64,000 bases of DNA from Cheiracanthium punctorium (taxonomy: Eukaryota; Arthropoda; Arachnida; Araneae; Cheiracanthiidae), in assembly GCA_038373885.1 (NCBI GenBank), contig JAWZYV010013024.1:185143-249142 (forward strand), read 5' to 3'. The translations under genes and the position numbers were made by a program. The notes under the pieces are model-generated. The model was not told the DNA's origin and did not search any database. It worked only from the letters and a program-made list of their open reading frames with translations. Within the stretch, counting starts at the first letter, position 1. Every line of letters starts with the position of its first letter. This document shows positions 23,149 to 33,359 of the stretch, one piece after another.

Positions 23149-23880
23149 ATGGCTTATCTTGAACAGCGCTGTAACATTAAATTCTGTCATTGGTTAGGTA
23201 AAACACCAAAAGTCACTTTGAAATGCTAAGAAAAGTGCATGGGGAATCTACGATGATGAGATCCAAGGTTTACGAATGGTATCGCCGTTTTAAGAGTGCC
23301 GAAAATCCATTGGAGACGATCATTAGCCAACCTTCGACTTATAGGAACGCGGAAAATGTTGCATTGGTATTGGAATGCATTTGAAAAGATTATCGCCAAA
23401 CACTTGCAGAAATTGCAGAGGCATTTATCGAAGACAAGTGGCCAGTGCATTCTAACAGAAGATCTCAAAGCTTGTATCCCAGAACATTATTCCTTAATTA
23501 CTGAACAAAAGAAGGAACAAATGACATAATCGAGTGATTTAATCAACAAAGCTCATAAGGACCACGGCATAGCTGCCAACTCTTCTGGATTTTCAGAAAG
23601 ATTTTCCGCCGCTAATTTTTACTTAACAATTTAAGCTGTTTAAGTTGGCAGCTATGCCAAGGTTTTCCTTATTCACCGAACTTCACCCCATGTGTGTGAC
23701 TTTTACTGGTTCCCATTTCTGAAAAAAAAAAATTACAGGGATGCCGTTTTGAAGCATCAGAAAAGTTGAAAGCAGCATTGCAAGAAGCCTTGCGGAAGGT
23801 TGCAAAAAATGGCTTCCAGAAGCTGTATAAACGTTGGCAGAAGTGTCTGCTTTGAAGGTGAATGTGCTTCGGTGATGTGA
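23149..23880 (+). pseudogene. Mariner transposase remnant
   Basis: The N-terminal helix-turn-helix part reads LEQRCNIKFCHWLGKTP, then after a frame change EWYRRFKS, then ISQPSTYRNAENVALV and RQTLAEIAEAF, all typical of the mariner DNA-binding region. The C-terminal end at 23690-23880 (FPFLK, then NGFQKLYKRWQKC) matches the final helix of mariner transposases. The middle, which carries the DDD catalytic triad, is missing and a 93-bp fold-back sits there. Multiple stops and frameshifts; inactive. Confidence 0.8.
23566..23658. repeat. 93-bp fold-back insertion
   Basis: GGCATAGCTGCCAACT at the left is the exact inverse of AGTTGGCAGCTATGCC at the right (16-bp perfect arms), with about 60 bp between. 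No target duplication is visible. It sits where mariner coding sequence is missing. Confidence 0.75.
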
Positions 23881-24173
23881 ACTATTCATGGTAAAGATTT
23901 TTACACCTTGTCCCCAAACTTATCCATGTCCCTAAACTTGGATCATACTACGTATTTTTAAATAATCCTTATAAGTATCAACAATAAGTTTTTATATCAA
24001 TCTAAGAGATACCTTAATGTTCTATAATTATTAAAAATTATGAATCAAAGTTAGGCTGCACTTTAAATTAGTTTTTGTGTTTTAACAATTTATTTCTAAA
24101 CCCTAAAAATATCATTTGGAACAACTTATCACCATTATTACTAAAATAACGAGTATAGTCAATGCATTATGTA

Positions 24174-24330
24174 CAGGGATGAGAATCTTCCGACTTAGTT
24201 CGATTTTCTGACTGTTCTGATTTTTCAAATAATTTTCAGACTATCTCAAAAAAATAAGATTTTTCCAAAAAAAATTCAGACTTAAAAAAAAATTTTGGAT
24301 TTTAAGAAAAGTCCACTCATGAACATCCAG
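24174..24330. repeat. End of a CAGGGATGA-type repeat
   Basis: CAGGGATGAGAATCTTCCGA begins a stretch rich in TTCAGACT/TTTTCCAAAAA. A related start, CAGGCATGAAAATCTTCCGC, is found at 38496 at the break in the hAT transposase gene. CAGGG starts suggest a hAT-type MITE. Right border not found. Confidence 0.4.
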
Positions 24331-24879
24331 TCCGAGTGCCACTTTTCCAGAACCTTCGATCATACAGCGAGGCCTGGAGGAATACACCGTGTTTTTGCCA
24401 GTTTTTATACCTCTACCTCTACTCCGCCAATAACTTAGTCCCGCTCTTACGTTATACTGCAGAAATGCTGAGCGAAAAACGAACAGCCGAACTCCTGTTG
24501 CAGAAATTCGGTACGACCGCGTAGTTGGTCATCTTTGAGGGGTCAGGAAAATAACACTCTGGGAAATATTTTCAGTGGGGAGAATGTGTCACTCAGAAAT
24601 GCCACATCAAAATTCTCTATACCAGAGGTTCTCTGTGTGCTGTGGCACCCTGGGGGTGCTGCGAGCGCATGCTAGGGGTCAAATTATCACTACTTTACAA
24701 CACATGCTTTGTATCTCTCGCAGTGATTCAACTCTCTTGTAAAGTTTTTTACTCGTACTTTAAAGAAGGAATATGTTTTTAGAACTTCTAGTGTCTTATG
24801 GTGAGTATTCGTACAGATATTGTTCCTTTCCAATGAATTAGATATCTGTGCTATAGGCAAAGGAGTGAAAGACTGTTGG

Positions 24880-25052
24880 AGCTGGAATTAGTTGGATAAA
24901 GAAATTGATGGTGTGTACGTTTGAGATATAATCAGAAAAGTCAACAAACCTGGAATTGCATATTGTTCAATATGCTGCAAAGATCTGAAGTACAGCAATC
25001 AAGGATTTGATTTGCTAACTTGTCACATGAAATCTGCAAAGCACATGTCTAG
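24880..25052 (+). pseudogene. BED/U1-type zinc-finger fragment
   Basis: The frame reads VYV, a stop, then KVNKPGIAYCSICCKDLKYS and DLLTCHMKSAKH. The C-x2-C … H-x5-H spacing and the lead-in 'KVNKPG.AYC' match the N-terminal BED-like finger of hAT-family proteins. The frame stops just before the left end of the long-TIR element at 25055, which may have interrupted it. No continuation beyond 26317 was found. Confidence 0.5.
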
Positions 25053-25054
25053 TG

Positions 25055-26063
25055 CTCGGGGTCAAAGGTCATGAAAATGGTTTTTTTGCTATCCATACGT
25101 TTTCATCAAAACGGTAAGTTTTATCATAAAATTAGTTCAGACAAAAATTGTAGATCTGGTAATTATCTATAATTAATGTCTGAATACTTTTTTTTCGCTA
25201 AGAGCCACCGTTTGAGATATAAGGATTAAAAAAGTTGGAAGAGTTGTAATCGTCGTAATATGCACACGTTTCCATGCCACCTTTGAGGTAGTGTACTTAG
25301 GGCCTTTTTTTTTTTTAAATGTGGTTTCCCCAGTAGGCCTATTCCACGGATCTGTTGTGATTCTTTGTATGGAGCTCAAAAAAAAAAAAAACAAAAAAAA
25401 AACCCCTATGTGCTTAGATAAGTTTCGATATGCATGTTTTGTTAAAAATACTCGAAATAAAAAACAAGTGCAATTAGCTTGTCTTCCTCCAACCTCCAGC
25501 TACTCATCAACATCTTTTATGGGTATATTACCAAGTTCAAGTATGGCTTGGTTATCAGCTAGACCCAAATGACTGGGATTGGAAGTTGGTCGACAATACA
25601 TTAGAACCAGTTCAGACATTACTCCCACTTGTGCCGGAAAAACTGCTAAACACAATTTTTTGCAACTGTAAAAAGGAATGTAGTTCTAAATGTGGTTGCA
25701 AAAAAGTTTGATTCTGTTGTTCTCTAGCATGTACAAATTGTCAAGGCTGGTTGTACTCCGATGTTTAATCACCAACAGTTAGGATTCGTTTGATAACGAG
25801 TGGACATGTGATGTATCACTATTGAGGCAATTTACTTGCATCCAGAATGAAGAAGAACAAGGAGGAGAAGAAGAAAAACAAGAAGAAGAGGAAGCAAAAG
25901 TATTAGAGAATTATGAATCAGATGAATAAATTTCCCTTTTTTTCTTTTTCTTGTACACCACTTTTATCATTTTCAACCCTTGCCAATATATTTATTATTC
26001 AATAGATTCAAATGAAACAGATTTACAACAGATCCGCGGAATTGGCCTTACCAGTGAAACCGT

Positions 26064-26106
<43 letters not shown>

Positions 26107-26317
26107 ACGCTAAGTACACTACCTCAAAGGTGGCATGGAAACGTGTGCATATTATGACGATTCCAACTTTTTGAATCGTTATATCTCAGAAACAGTGGCT
26201 GTTAGGGGGAAAAAAAGTATTTTGACATTATATATAATTATCTAAACTAATTTTATGATAAAACTTCATCTGATGAAAATCGTAAAAAACCCGTTTTTAT
26301 GACCTTTGACCCCCGAG
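25055..26317. mobile_element. Long-TIR element with Cys-rich protein remnant
   Basis: The outer ends are CTCGGGGTCAAAGGTCATGA (25055) and, inverted from the right, CTCGGGGGTCAAAGGTCATA. The inverted repeats continue inward for more than 200 bp (arms about 25055-25300 and 26110-26317), including a shared 'cacacgtttccatgccacct' segment. The centre holds a 38-bp A run (26068-26105) and a protein fragment. No clean target duplication is visible. Repeat length rules out mariner-like elements of ordinary structure; I cannot assign the superfamily. Confidence 0.75.
25526..25770 (+). pseudogene. C-terminal Cys-rich transposon-type protein
   Basis: The frame reads YYQVQVWLGYQLDPNDWDW, then LEPVQTLLPLVPEKLLNTI, then a cysteine cluster CNCKKECSSKCGCKK followed by a stop and CCSLACTNCQG. 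From memory the same order (WLG…DWGW, TLLPPAPE, FCNCKKGC, CGCRK) ends an orphan protein that is abundant in arthropod genomes. Only the last 80 or so residues remain, inside an element with long terminal inverted repeats. Confidence 0.55.
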
Positions 26318-26648
26318 TAAATTTTTTTCCAGGTATCGGATCGATGAGGACGTTTTAGATTTCATTTATAATGGTGTTATGAACAATCCTATCAACTTTG
26401 AGCTGGGTATGAATTTTTGTACCCAAGGATGTCTAAATTGACCGGACTATAATCATTACTAGTGGCTTCTTTCAATGCAAATTAATTCACAAAATATTTC
26501 TTTTATCATACGTAGTAGTATAGCAGTCAAATTCAGCTTATTTTATTATCTTAATTTTAAGATTGTTTCTTGAATGTTTATTTTACAAATAAGTGTACAA
26601 ACTTAAAAAAAAACAAAAAAAAACTAGTTTTAAATATATGAATTTTAG

Positions 26649-26734
26649 GTGCCTTAGTTAATGGGGATACTGAAGCTAAAGGAACTATTCAGATACCTAA
26701 CTTGAGTGAAGAGCACGAAATTAAGGAAGTTGAT
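26649..26734 (+). CDS. AHSA1 exon
   Basis: An 86-bp exon flanked by TTTTAG and GTAAGT. It completes the split Gly codon and encodes ALVNGDTEAKGTIQIPNLSE, then EHEIKEVD, ending on a codon boundary. Human AHSA1 has VEIPNLSDEN at the corresponding place. It follows on from the exon at 21259-21369 in phase and belongs to the Aha1 N-terminal domain. A 502-bp MITE starts 57 bp past the donor. Confidence 0.93.
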
Positions 26735-26791
26735 GTAAGTATTTTGAAGTCTGTGTATAGTAGTTATAACATTTACCTGTTTATGTTCATA

Positions 26792-27293
26792 CAGGGTGCC
26801 CAACAGTTAACCAAAAATTTGAATTGTTTAGTAAAAGAGTTTGAGAAGAGATAAAAGAAAAATATTTACTTCACACATAAGTATACACTTATCCTAATCT
26901 AATGCACAAGAGTTTCAAAGTGCTTCTCTTTACTTGCAGCAATGTGGTAAAACCTATAAGATCAAAGTTGTCCAAAACTGAATGAATTGTTCGCAGTGTG
27001 ATGCCGAAATTTCAGCAGAAAATGAAAATCCTTTGTTCAATGGTCAAATTTGGCAGTTTATTAATGCGAACTGCTTGCAAAGACATGAACTTATACTGAA
27101 AGCTGCTCACTACTTCGTGTCTGTCTGTCTAGTGCTGTGTGACAAATGAAAAGTTGTTTCAATTCGAACTCTTTCAAACTCTTCTCATAAATTTTAAACT
27201 GCGTAGTGTTCTGTCACCAAATGTTATGTCAGTATGACGTCCCAAAAATAGCTATTGCAATTTCCAATTTTCCGTGAATTACTAGGCACCCTG
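26792..27293. mobile_element. TA-flanked palindromic MITE
   Basis: 502 bp with ends CAGGGTGCC and GGCACCCTG, each flanked outward by TA. An inner inverted pair (AAGAGTTTGAGAAGAG versus CTCTTTCAAACTCTTCTC) lies further in, so the element is partly palindromic. TA target and CAGGGTG ends point to Tc1/mariner mobilisation. No transposase inside. Confidence 0.7.
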
Positions 27294-27603
27294 TATGCAA
27301 ATCCACAAACATGCATAGAAACATTTGGTGACACAATCTATCAGAACCAATGACTATTTCAGACATGCCAAGTTTCAGAATTTTAGTCAGAGATTCAGGC
27401 TTTTTAAAACTATTTTATCATCTCAGGATTTTTAAGAGTACCGTAATTTATGGAAGAAATGCCACGGTGTTTATGAGTATAAAAGTTATAAAATTGTAAG
27501 TGCGGCATTTCTACTGGGTGAGACACTTACAATATTTTTATTTATATTTATTTATTTATTTATTTTTTTTCGATCTTCAACGAAAAGTCGTAAAATTTGT
27601 TTA

Positions 27604-27825
27604 GTGATAATTGTCTCAAAAGAGGGCCCCTCCACCGGTCATGTATTTTTTAGCATGCACAGAGCCCAGTGTAGCGAATCAGAATGCAAACCTACCCCCG
27701 TAGAAAAGTGGTTTGATCCAGTTATGGACAAAGTGAGACGTCAGAGCGCCATGAGAAGGGTCCATGTCCTGCCCTCTGTATTGGATGGCTTCATAAATCC
27801 AACCGATGTCACCTCAATTAAGTAA
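27604..27825 (+). other. Unassigned 73-codon open frame
   Basis: Composition is higher in GC than its surroundings and the translation looks protein-like (HVFFSMHRAQCSESECKP, then VEKWFDPVMDKVRRQSAM). I recognise no family. It has no splice-site pair that would fit it into AHSA1 (the flanking exons already join in phase). Most likely a retroelement or processed fragment. Confidence 0.3.
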
Positions 27826-28146
27826 AAAAAAAGGAAAAAATAGAAGTAAATCTTTTATATTTACATTTTACAGCTGTAATTAAATTTTAATGAAGATTTG
27901 AATACATATTTTGAAAGGTTAAAATACCGCAGAAGTGCACTGCCCTTTATTAAATGCACCAGTTTTTCACATGAACCTCTATTGTTCTTAAAATACTGAA
28001 TTTCAGCCAAAACTAGTCTGTTACCCCCCGGTGCGAGTTTAACCCTTCCCCTCCAAAAAAAAAAAGCTAATCTAAAAGTTATTTAATTTTTTTTTTTTTT
28101 TTTGCCGTGTTGCTGCGGCTTTGTGCCCTGTGCTGTAGGTCGGAGC

Positions 28147-28184
<38 letters not shown>

Positions 28185-28469
28185 GATTTTTGTTTTTGCC
28201 CTAGTGATGAAAAGTTGTGTACTGGTGGGTAGGTCACATGTGCAAAATTTTAAGGAAAACAAAAATGTCTTCTGGTTCCAAAATGATCATGTTTTTTAAC
28301 ATAACAAAATTTACCACAGACAGATTGTAGTTAGTGTAATGCGTGCACACTGCCCACCCAACCATATGGGCATTTAAGTATCTTGTCTTGCAGTTATTTC
28401 GGTTTTACGCGATACTGACATTTGGTTTCAAATGAGGGCATAACTTTTCTGGACTCTAATCATGTTCTA

Positions 28470-29460
28470 ATTAACCCTCTCGCATATCTTCTCCACACAC
28501 AGCCGCAGAAACTTCAGTTACGAGCTTCACAAAACGTTCAACATTTTGGGTATGGCATGGAAATTTTAGACTTTCCAGGTGCTTATCTACAGGCACTCCA
28601 CTCAAAATTACAACTTTAAAATCATCTTCTGTTAAATATGTTATTGGGGGTTCCGTCAGCAAACATTTCTGCCAATCAATAAGATCTATGTATGAAACTG
28701 CGTTAAGTGACGGAATGATGTAGGGTCGGATTCTTTCCTTTTTTCTCCTCTCACCTGTAAAATCGTACGCAGGCCCAGTTCTCGAATGGGTTTTCTATTG
28801 TCTGTGATCATCGACAGTATTATCGCTTCTGGATGGCCGAAATAGCCATTTTTTTTTGGATAATAGGATCGACCACGCTCTTTAATTCATTTTTAAGATA
28901 GTGTGAGGTATGTATTGCTTTCCACAAATTTCTGGGACCATCCGTGCAAAATGGGTTTAGTTTGATTGTAAACCATGTAGGGGCGTAAACTTTCATAACG
29001 AATTCTGCCAGAGTTTGTAGTTGATTTGAAGGCTTTGAACAGCTAATGTACAAATGCATAATGCGATTTGCAGGTGTTGGCCAGCGTGCGTGAGATAATT
29101 TCCCAGGATGCTTTTGTGACAAACTTGATAAGCAGCTTCCATTTAAGACAGCTTGACAGATATCCCATAGATATTGCTGTTCTGTGCTAAGATCCTTTAA
29201 ATCTATTTTCGGAAATTCACTCGAAATGGCTACAAACCTTATAACTGGGTGGTTTTCACAACTTGCTAGAGGACCAGAAAATGCATTAGGGTCACTCGTT
29301 CCAGCATCCAAATGCTGCATAAAATGACGGAGTGGCAACTCATTGAACTGGCAGATAAACCAGTGTACGAGTTTCCCAATATCTTCCTCAAAACGGCGAA
29401 TTATGCCTTTTTTGTAACCAGTATTAACAGCTGTTCCGTCGCACCGTATTGCTACTAACT
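28470..29460 (-). pseudogene. Orphan TIR-element protein, C-terminal half
   Basis: Minus strand from 29460: VAIRCDGTAVNTGYKKGIIR, FICQFNELPLRHFMQHLDAG, PNAFSGPLASC, LSTEQQYLWDICQAVLNG, AEFVMKVYAPTWFTIKL. After a frame change, LTEPPITYL, FPCHTQNVERFVKLVTEVSA, AVCGEDMREG. The 172-codon central frame is 29338-28820. I recall this motif series from an invertebrate multicopy protein of unknown function. 'CDGTAVNTG' overlaps 'CDGMATNTG' at 49025 in the other long-TIR element, which ties the two copies to one family. The start is cut off at 29460 by a repeat end (AGGGATGCACCGAATACC). Confidence 0.7.
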
Positions 29461-29732
29461 AGGGATGCACCGAATACCATATTTTGCCGAATACCGAATA
29501 GTTTGTTAAAATTTATTAAACCGTTATTAAACTTTGATTGCAATGATTAATTTAATTAGTTTTTTCTGAAACAATATTTCATATGGTGTAAAACTTCAAA
29601 ATTTAATATCCAAGTGTGTTTCCTTTATATATTAACTTTTTTAAATATTAGTGAAATGCTGGTAATTTTTGAGAAATTTTTTGCCATACAAAATCTATAT
29701 TCTTCACTACATTATCACCCACACATATACAT

Positions 29733-30155
29733 ACTGTAAATGCCGGCGTATAATGCGCACCTATAATTTTAAACTTCGTTTTTTAATTTTTATGTATATC
29801 CGCCGTATAACGCGCACCTTTACTTTGCAATCACAGACTTGCCGTATGGAATCCAGAAAGTCTTTTAGTTTGGGATGTGTTCAGATCGCATTTAACGACT
29901 AATACAAAGAAATTAATGAAAGGGTGTAACATAGACATGGCAGTTATCCAGGCGGATTAACGCCATTAGTTCAACCTTTAGATATGTGTATTAATAAATC
30001 ATTATAAGGAATTTTAAAACGATTTTGGAATATGTGGATGTTGGAAGGAGATAAAACATTTACGGAAGGAGGTGAAATGTGCCATGCCAGTCTAGAAATA
30101 GTGTGTAAGTGGATAACACAAGCATGGAATGAATTTAAACCTGATATACTACATA
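29733..30155 (+). pseudogene. pogo-like transposase tail and terminal repeat
   Basis: 29733-29820 has the end-like repeats CGGCGTATAATGCGCACCTA and CGCCGTATAACGCGCACCTT. From 29935, the frame PGGLTPLVQPLDMCINKSL, then FWNMWMLEGDKTFTEGGEM and WITQAWNEFKPDIL, matches the C-terminal part of pogo/Tigger DDE transposases (the conserved 'PGGLT..LQPLDV..NK' block). The middle of the transposase is absent, so this is an internally deleted copy, ended by the Penelope-like insertion at about 30156. Confidence 0.7.
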
Positions 30156-32017
30156 CACCCGCAAAAATAGAAAATCAATATATAAATATCTCTGTCTACC
30201 ATCTAACTAAACAGCAACATGACGTCCTAAATTTAGGACCTAAATATATCCTGGATGATAATATAAACATTTATGATTCAATAGCCAGCATTGAAACTGC
30301 AATAGCCAACCTCCCCCCTCCGGACAAAAACTACTTAAGAATTATAGCCCAACAAGAACTTATAAACAAACTTAACACTCCCTCCCGCGACTACGCCGAT
30401 CGCCGATGCATAAACGACTTAAAGAAAAACATTAATATAACTTGCTTAAGCTCAGATAAAATCGGCAAAATAGTAATAATGAATAAAAATGATTATCTCA
30501 CCCAGGTGGAAGAAACCATTAATAAACTACGAATAGAAAAATTACCAAAAGACCCAAGAGGAAAAATTTTCAATAAAGTCAAAGAATTAATAAAAAATGG
30601 ATACCCCTCCCTCTTTAAGACCCATAGTCAGTAAATGTGAAGGACCAACTTATGACCTGGAAAAATATCTGAAACCCATCTTACAAGAGCTCATGCCCCA
30701 AAGTAACAATATTTTATCCTCAACTGAAGACTTTATTCAACGGATTAAAGATACCACAATAGACTCACAGGAATGCTTCGTCAGTTTTGATGTTACTAAC
30801 CTTTACCCCTCCATAGATATTCAAGAAATGAATGCAATAATCAGTAAACAAATCACCTCCAACATTGATAATAGCTCTAGTTCCACTACAATAAATAGCA
30901 CACTTAATCTTGTCCTTCACAACTCATATTTTCAGTTTAATCATAATTTCTACAAACAAAAGAAAGGCGGGCCTATGGGGTCGCCGATATCAGGTGTCAT
31001 AGCAGACTGGAAAATGCGGCTAGTGGAGAGGGCCATATTTGATAAACTATCCAACCACATAAAAACTTGGTTTCGCTACGTAGACGATATCTTTGCAATA
31101 GTTAACAAAAATGAAACTGAATAAAGAAATCAACTCAATAGACAATAATATACAATTCACCATAGAAATAGAGGAAAATGCCACCATTAACTACCTAGAT
31201 GTCAAAATCAATAGAGATATGAAGAATAATATTAATAGTACATTTTAATTCAAAAACTCCATACAAATTCAAAATAGCCGCCATACGATCCTATGTCAAT
31301 CGCACAATTACAGTATGCTCAAACGAAAAAGTACTCAATGAAGAACTCCAGTTTATTAAAACACAATGTAAAAACGCAGGGTACCCAAAATCAATAGTAA
31401 AAAACCTTTTCAAAAAGAGAATCAAAAAGCTGTAGCAAATTAATAACTATCAAAATCCGAAACTAAAATTTACCAATGCCATTCACTACTGCAGGGGAGA
31501 CGAGCTAAAAATCACAAATGAAGCCGCAAAGAAAAATATCAAAATCCCCATAAAACCCAATCAAAATATTTTCAAACGCATTCGCAGTGATAAAGATAAT
31601 ATCAATCCTGATGAAACCGCCAGTATTTATAAACTGAGCTTTACAGACAATAGTACCAATAAACAGGGCTGCTATATTGGCATGACAAAACGAAAAATCA
31701 AAGACCGAAAAAAAGAACATCAATCTGACATTAAATTCTATAAAACCACTACTGCACTCGCAAAAATAGCCCAAGAACGCTCCATAGAAATCAACTTTAA
31801 CAATAGCCAACAAAAAACCTCGCCAATTACAAAAATAGTTATTATGCCCTAAATATGGAAGCCTTGCAGATTATAACCACAGATGGAGCTATAAATGATA
31901 TGACGCATGCGCAGATAGATCCTGGGTGGAACGCCTTGCTGAGGAAGAGAGCTGGCCATTTAGAACTAAGACCTGTGCTGAAGAAGGTGGTGGCTGCCAC
32001 CGATACAGCTACATAAC
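30156..32017 (+). pseudogene. Penelope-like retroelement with GIY-YIG nuclease
   Basis: Plus strand. N-terminal linker: QQHDVLNLGPKYILDD, SIETAIANLPPPDKNYLR. After a frame change at about 30600, reverse transcriptase motifs: SLRPIVSKCEGPTYDLEKYL, SFDVTNLYPSIDI (first catalytic Asp), KGGPMGSPISGVIAD, WFRYVDDIFAIV (YVDD). Past the stop at 31124: IEIEENATINYLDVKI, then at 31665 GCYIGMTKRKIKDRKKEH (GIY-YIG) and the C-terminal tail. Penelope-like elements use this RT plus a GIY-YIG nuclease for target-primed integration. Several stops and frameshifts inactivate it. It lacks the N-terminal leader that the 11-12 kb copy keeps. Confidence 0.85.
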
Positions 32018-32325
32018 AGATTTTAATGAGTTTTTAACTTTTTTTTTTTAAATTTCTTTTGTTTTTCATTCTGTGTTTTATTTATAATTCTGAGTTTTAT
32101 TTATAAACAAAATATCGAGCTGCGTACAAAACAATAGAAAAAAGCATTTATAATAAAAATCTGTGAAAAAACATGGTCATTTTGGAACCAGAAGATGTTT
32201 TTTGTTTTCCTTAAAATGTTGCACATGTGACCTACCCACCAAACTTTTCATCACTAGGACAAAAACAAAATTGAAATTTTTTTTATGCTCTGCCCTACTG
32301 TGCAGGAGCACTCTACCTAATAAAC

Positions 32326-33130
32326 ACTGCCAACCAATTGGCATGCTCAAGAAATGCTGAGTGCTTTTAAAATAAATCAGAATGTTACAAATATAAAAAA
32401 TAATAAATAGAAACATCTAGAGTTATTATGCAAATTCAGTTTAAAACAAACAATTTGCTGAAGCAAGCTCATTACGTAATCAACAGCTGGCCATCCAGAG
32501 GGAGAAAGGTTAAATTTTAACTGGACACAAGATCACTCTTTCCGTTTTAATGGCATGTGGTAGTCTGTCCGGACATTTTGTGAATATAAACATTGATATC
32601 TTTGAATATTTGAAAATAGAAATCGTAAGCTTCGTAAAATAGCGACAATACTTTAAAAACATTCTATAGGAAGGGGGTGGGAAAAAAGATTTTTTTTACT
32701 GATTATCCTCCTTCTCCCGAAATATATCCGATCAACCTAAGAGCTTTTTTAATAAATTAGGTCTAAGTAATGAAACATATTTTTTATTTATTTACTTTTT
32801 GTTAATTAAGAAATTGTTTATGAAAATATTGAATTTTAATCTGGTGTTGACTTCTGACCACAATCAGTCCCACTCCTCTCTCACCAATGATCATGTCTGC
32901 GGCGTTTCTGATTGTTTTCTAGTTAAGTAAGCTCATTTTCGTGGGTGCGCCGTTTCTTCCATAAATTACGATAGTTGGAAATTGCTTCTCCCAGTTTTCT
33001 CATCAGGTTTGGAGAGTATTTCTTGTTTTTCCAATGTTGATCAGGTTCAGATAATCAGATACATTATTTACGTATATTAACATAATGAACATTGGCGTAT
33101 ATTAACATAATGAACATGGCGTAAAAAAAA
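32326..33130. other. Stretch without a gene
   Basis: No gene seen. A duplicated 30-bp motif (TATTAACATAATGAACAT) occurs twice in a row near 33075-33118. Confidence 0.5.
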
Positions 33131-33132
33131 AT

Positions 33133-33296
33133 GTGCGGGTGCTCTACCACTGAGTTACTCTGGGTCGATTCCCAGATGAAATTTCTCGCATTAGAACCGT
33201 TGGCATTTATCATCTTCCTCTGCAAATCACAGATAGATTTCATCTGGCACCCGCACGTTATGCGGCAGTCCTGGGTTCGAATCCCAGCTCTGGAAT
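33133..33296. repeat. Inverted tRNA-derived SINE fragment
   Basis: On the plus strand, 33246-33294 reads CACCCGCAC…GTCCTGGGTTCGAATCCCAG, a T-arm with a perfect B-box (GGTTCGAATCC). On the minus strand, 33155-33133 reads GTAACTCAGTGGTAGAGCAC, a D-arm with an A-box-like sequence, followed by the same CCGCAC. The two halves of one tRNA-like head therefore lie in opposite orientation about 60 bp apart, both next to ATTTCATCTGG. Not an intact tRNA gene. Confidence 0.55.
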
Positions 33297-33335
33297 TTTT
33301 CGCATAGTTGGTGAAAAATAAAATTAATCAGCCTA

Positions 33336-33359
33336 TACACTCCAACTTGCCTAATAACT
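33336..33359 (+). repeat. 24-bp direct repeat, copy 1
   Basis: The 24 bases starting TACACTCCAACTTGCC are identical to 35375-35398, about 2.0 kb away in the same orientation. The two copies bracket a Copia tail and a GC-rich promoter-like segment. Confidence 0.85.

Larger units (their letters stand above)
22961..23952 (+). mobile_element. Degraded mariner-like element
   Basis: The ends CATAGTACGATCCA (left) and, inverted from the right, CGTAGTATGATCCA match at 12 of 14 positions, and both ends are followed outward by TA, the mariner target. About 0.99 kb in total, shorter than an intact mariner (about 1.3 kb). It contains remnants of the transposase and a fold-back element where the catalytic core should be. 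Confidence 0.75.
28105..32325. mobile_element. Long-TIR element A, interrupted
   Basis: Inverted repeats of about 160-190 bp flank 4.2 kb. Left (28105-28300): AGTGATGAAAAGTTGTG, GGTGGGTAGGTCACATGTGC, TCTTCTGGTTCCAAAATGA. Right (32163-32325), inverted: the same three blocks in the same order, plus outer AGTAGGGCAGAGCAT versus TGTAGGTCGGAGCATT. Between them are the C-terminal half of the orphan protein also carried by 47219-49770, a pogo fragment and a Penelope-like element. I infer the orphan protein is native and the others inserted later. Outer borders are approximate and no target duplication was found. Confidence 0.65.

Noticed and set aside
31505..31813. 102-codon minus-strand frame
   Set aside because: Antisense shadow of the Penelope-like GIY-YIG region.
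33241..33296. Possible intact tRNA gene
   Set aside because: Only the T-arm side is on this strand; the D-arm lies inverted upstream and no acceptor stem pairing is possible.
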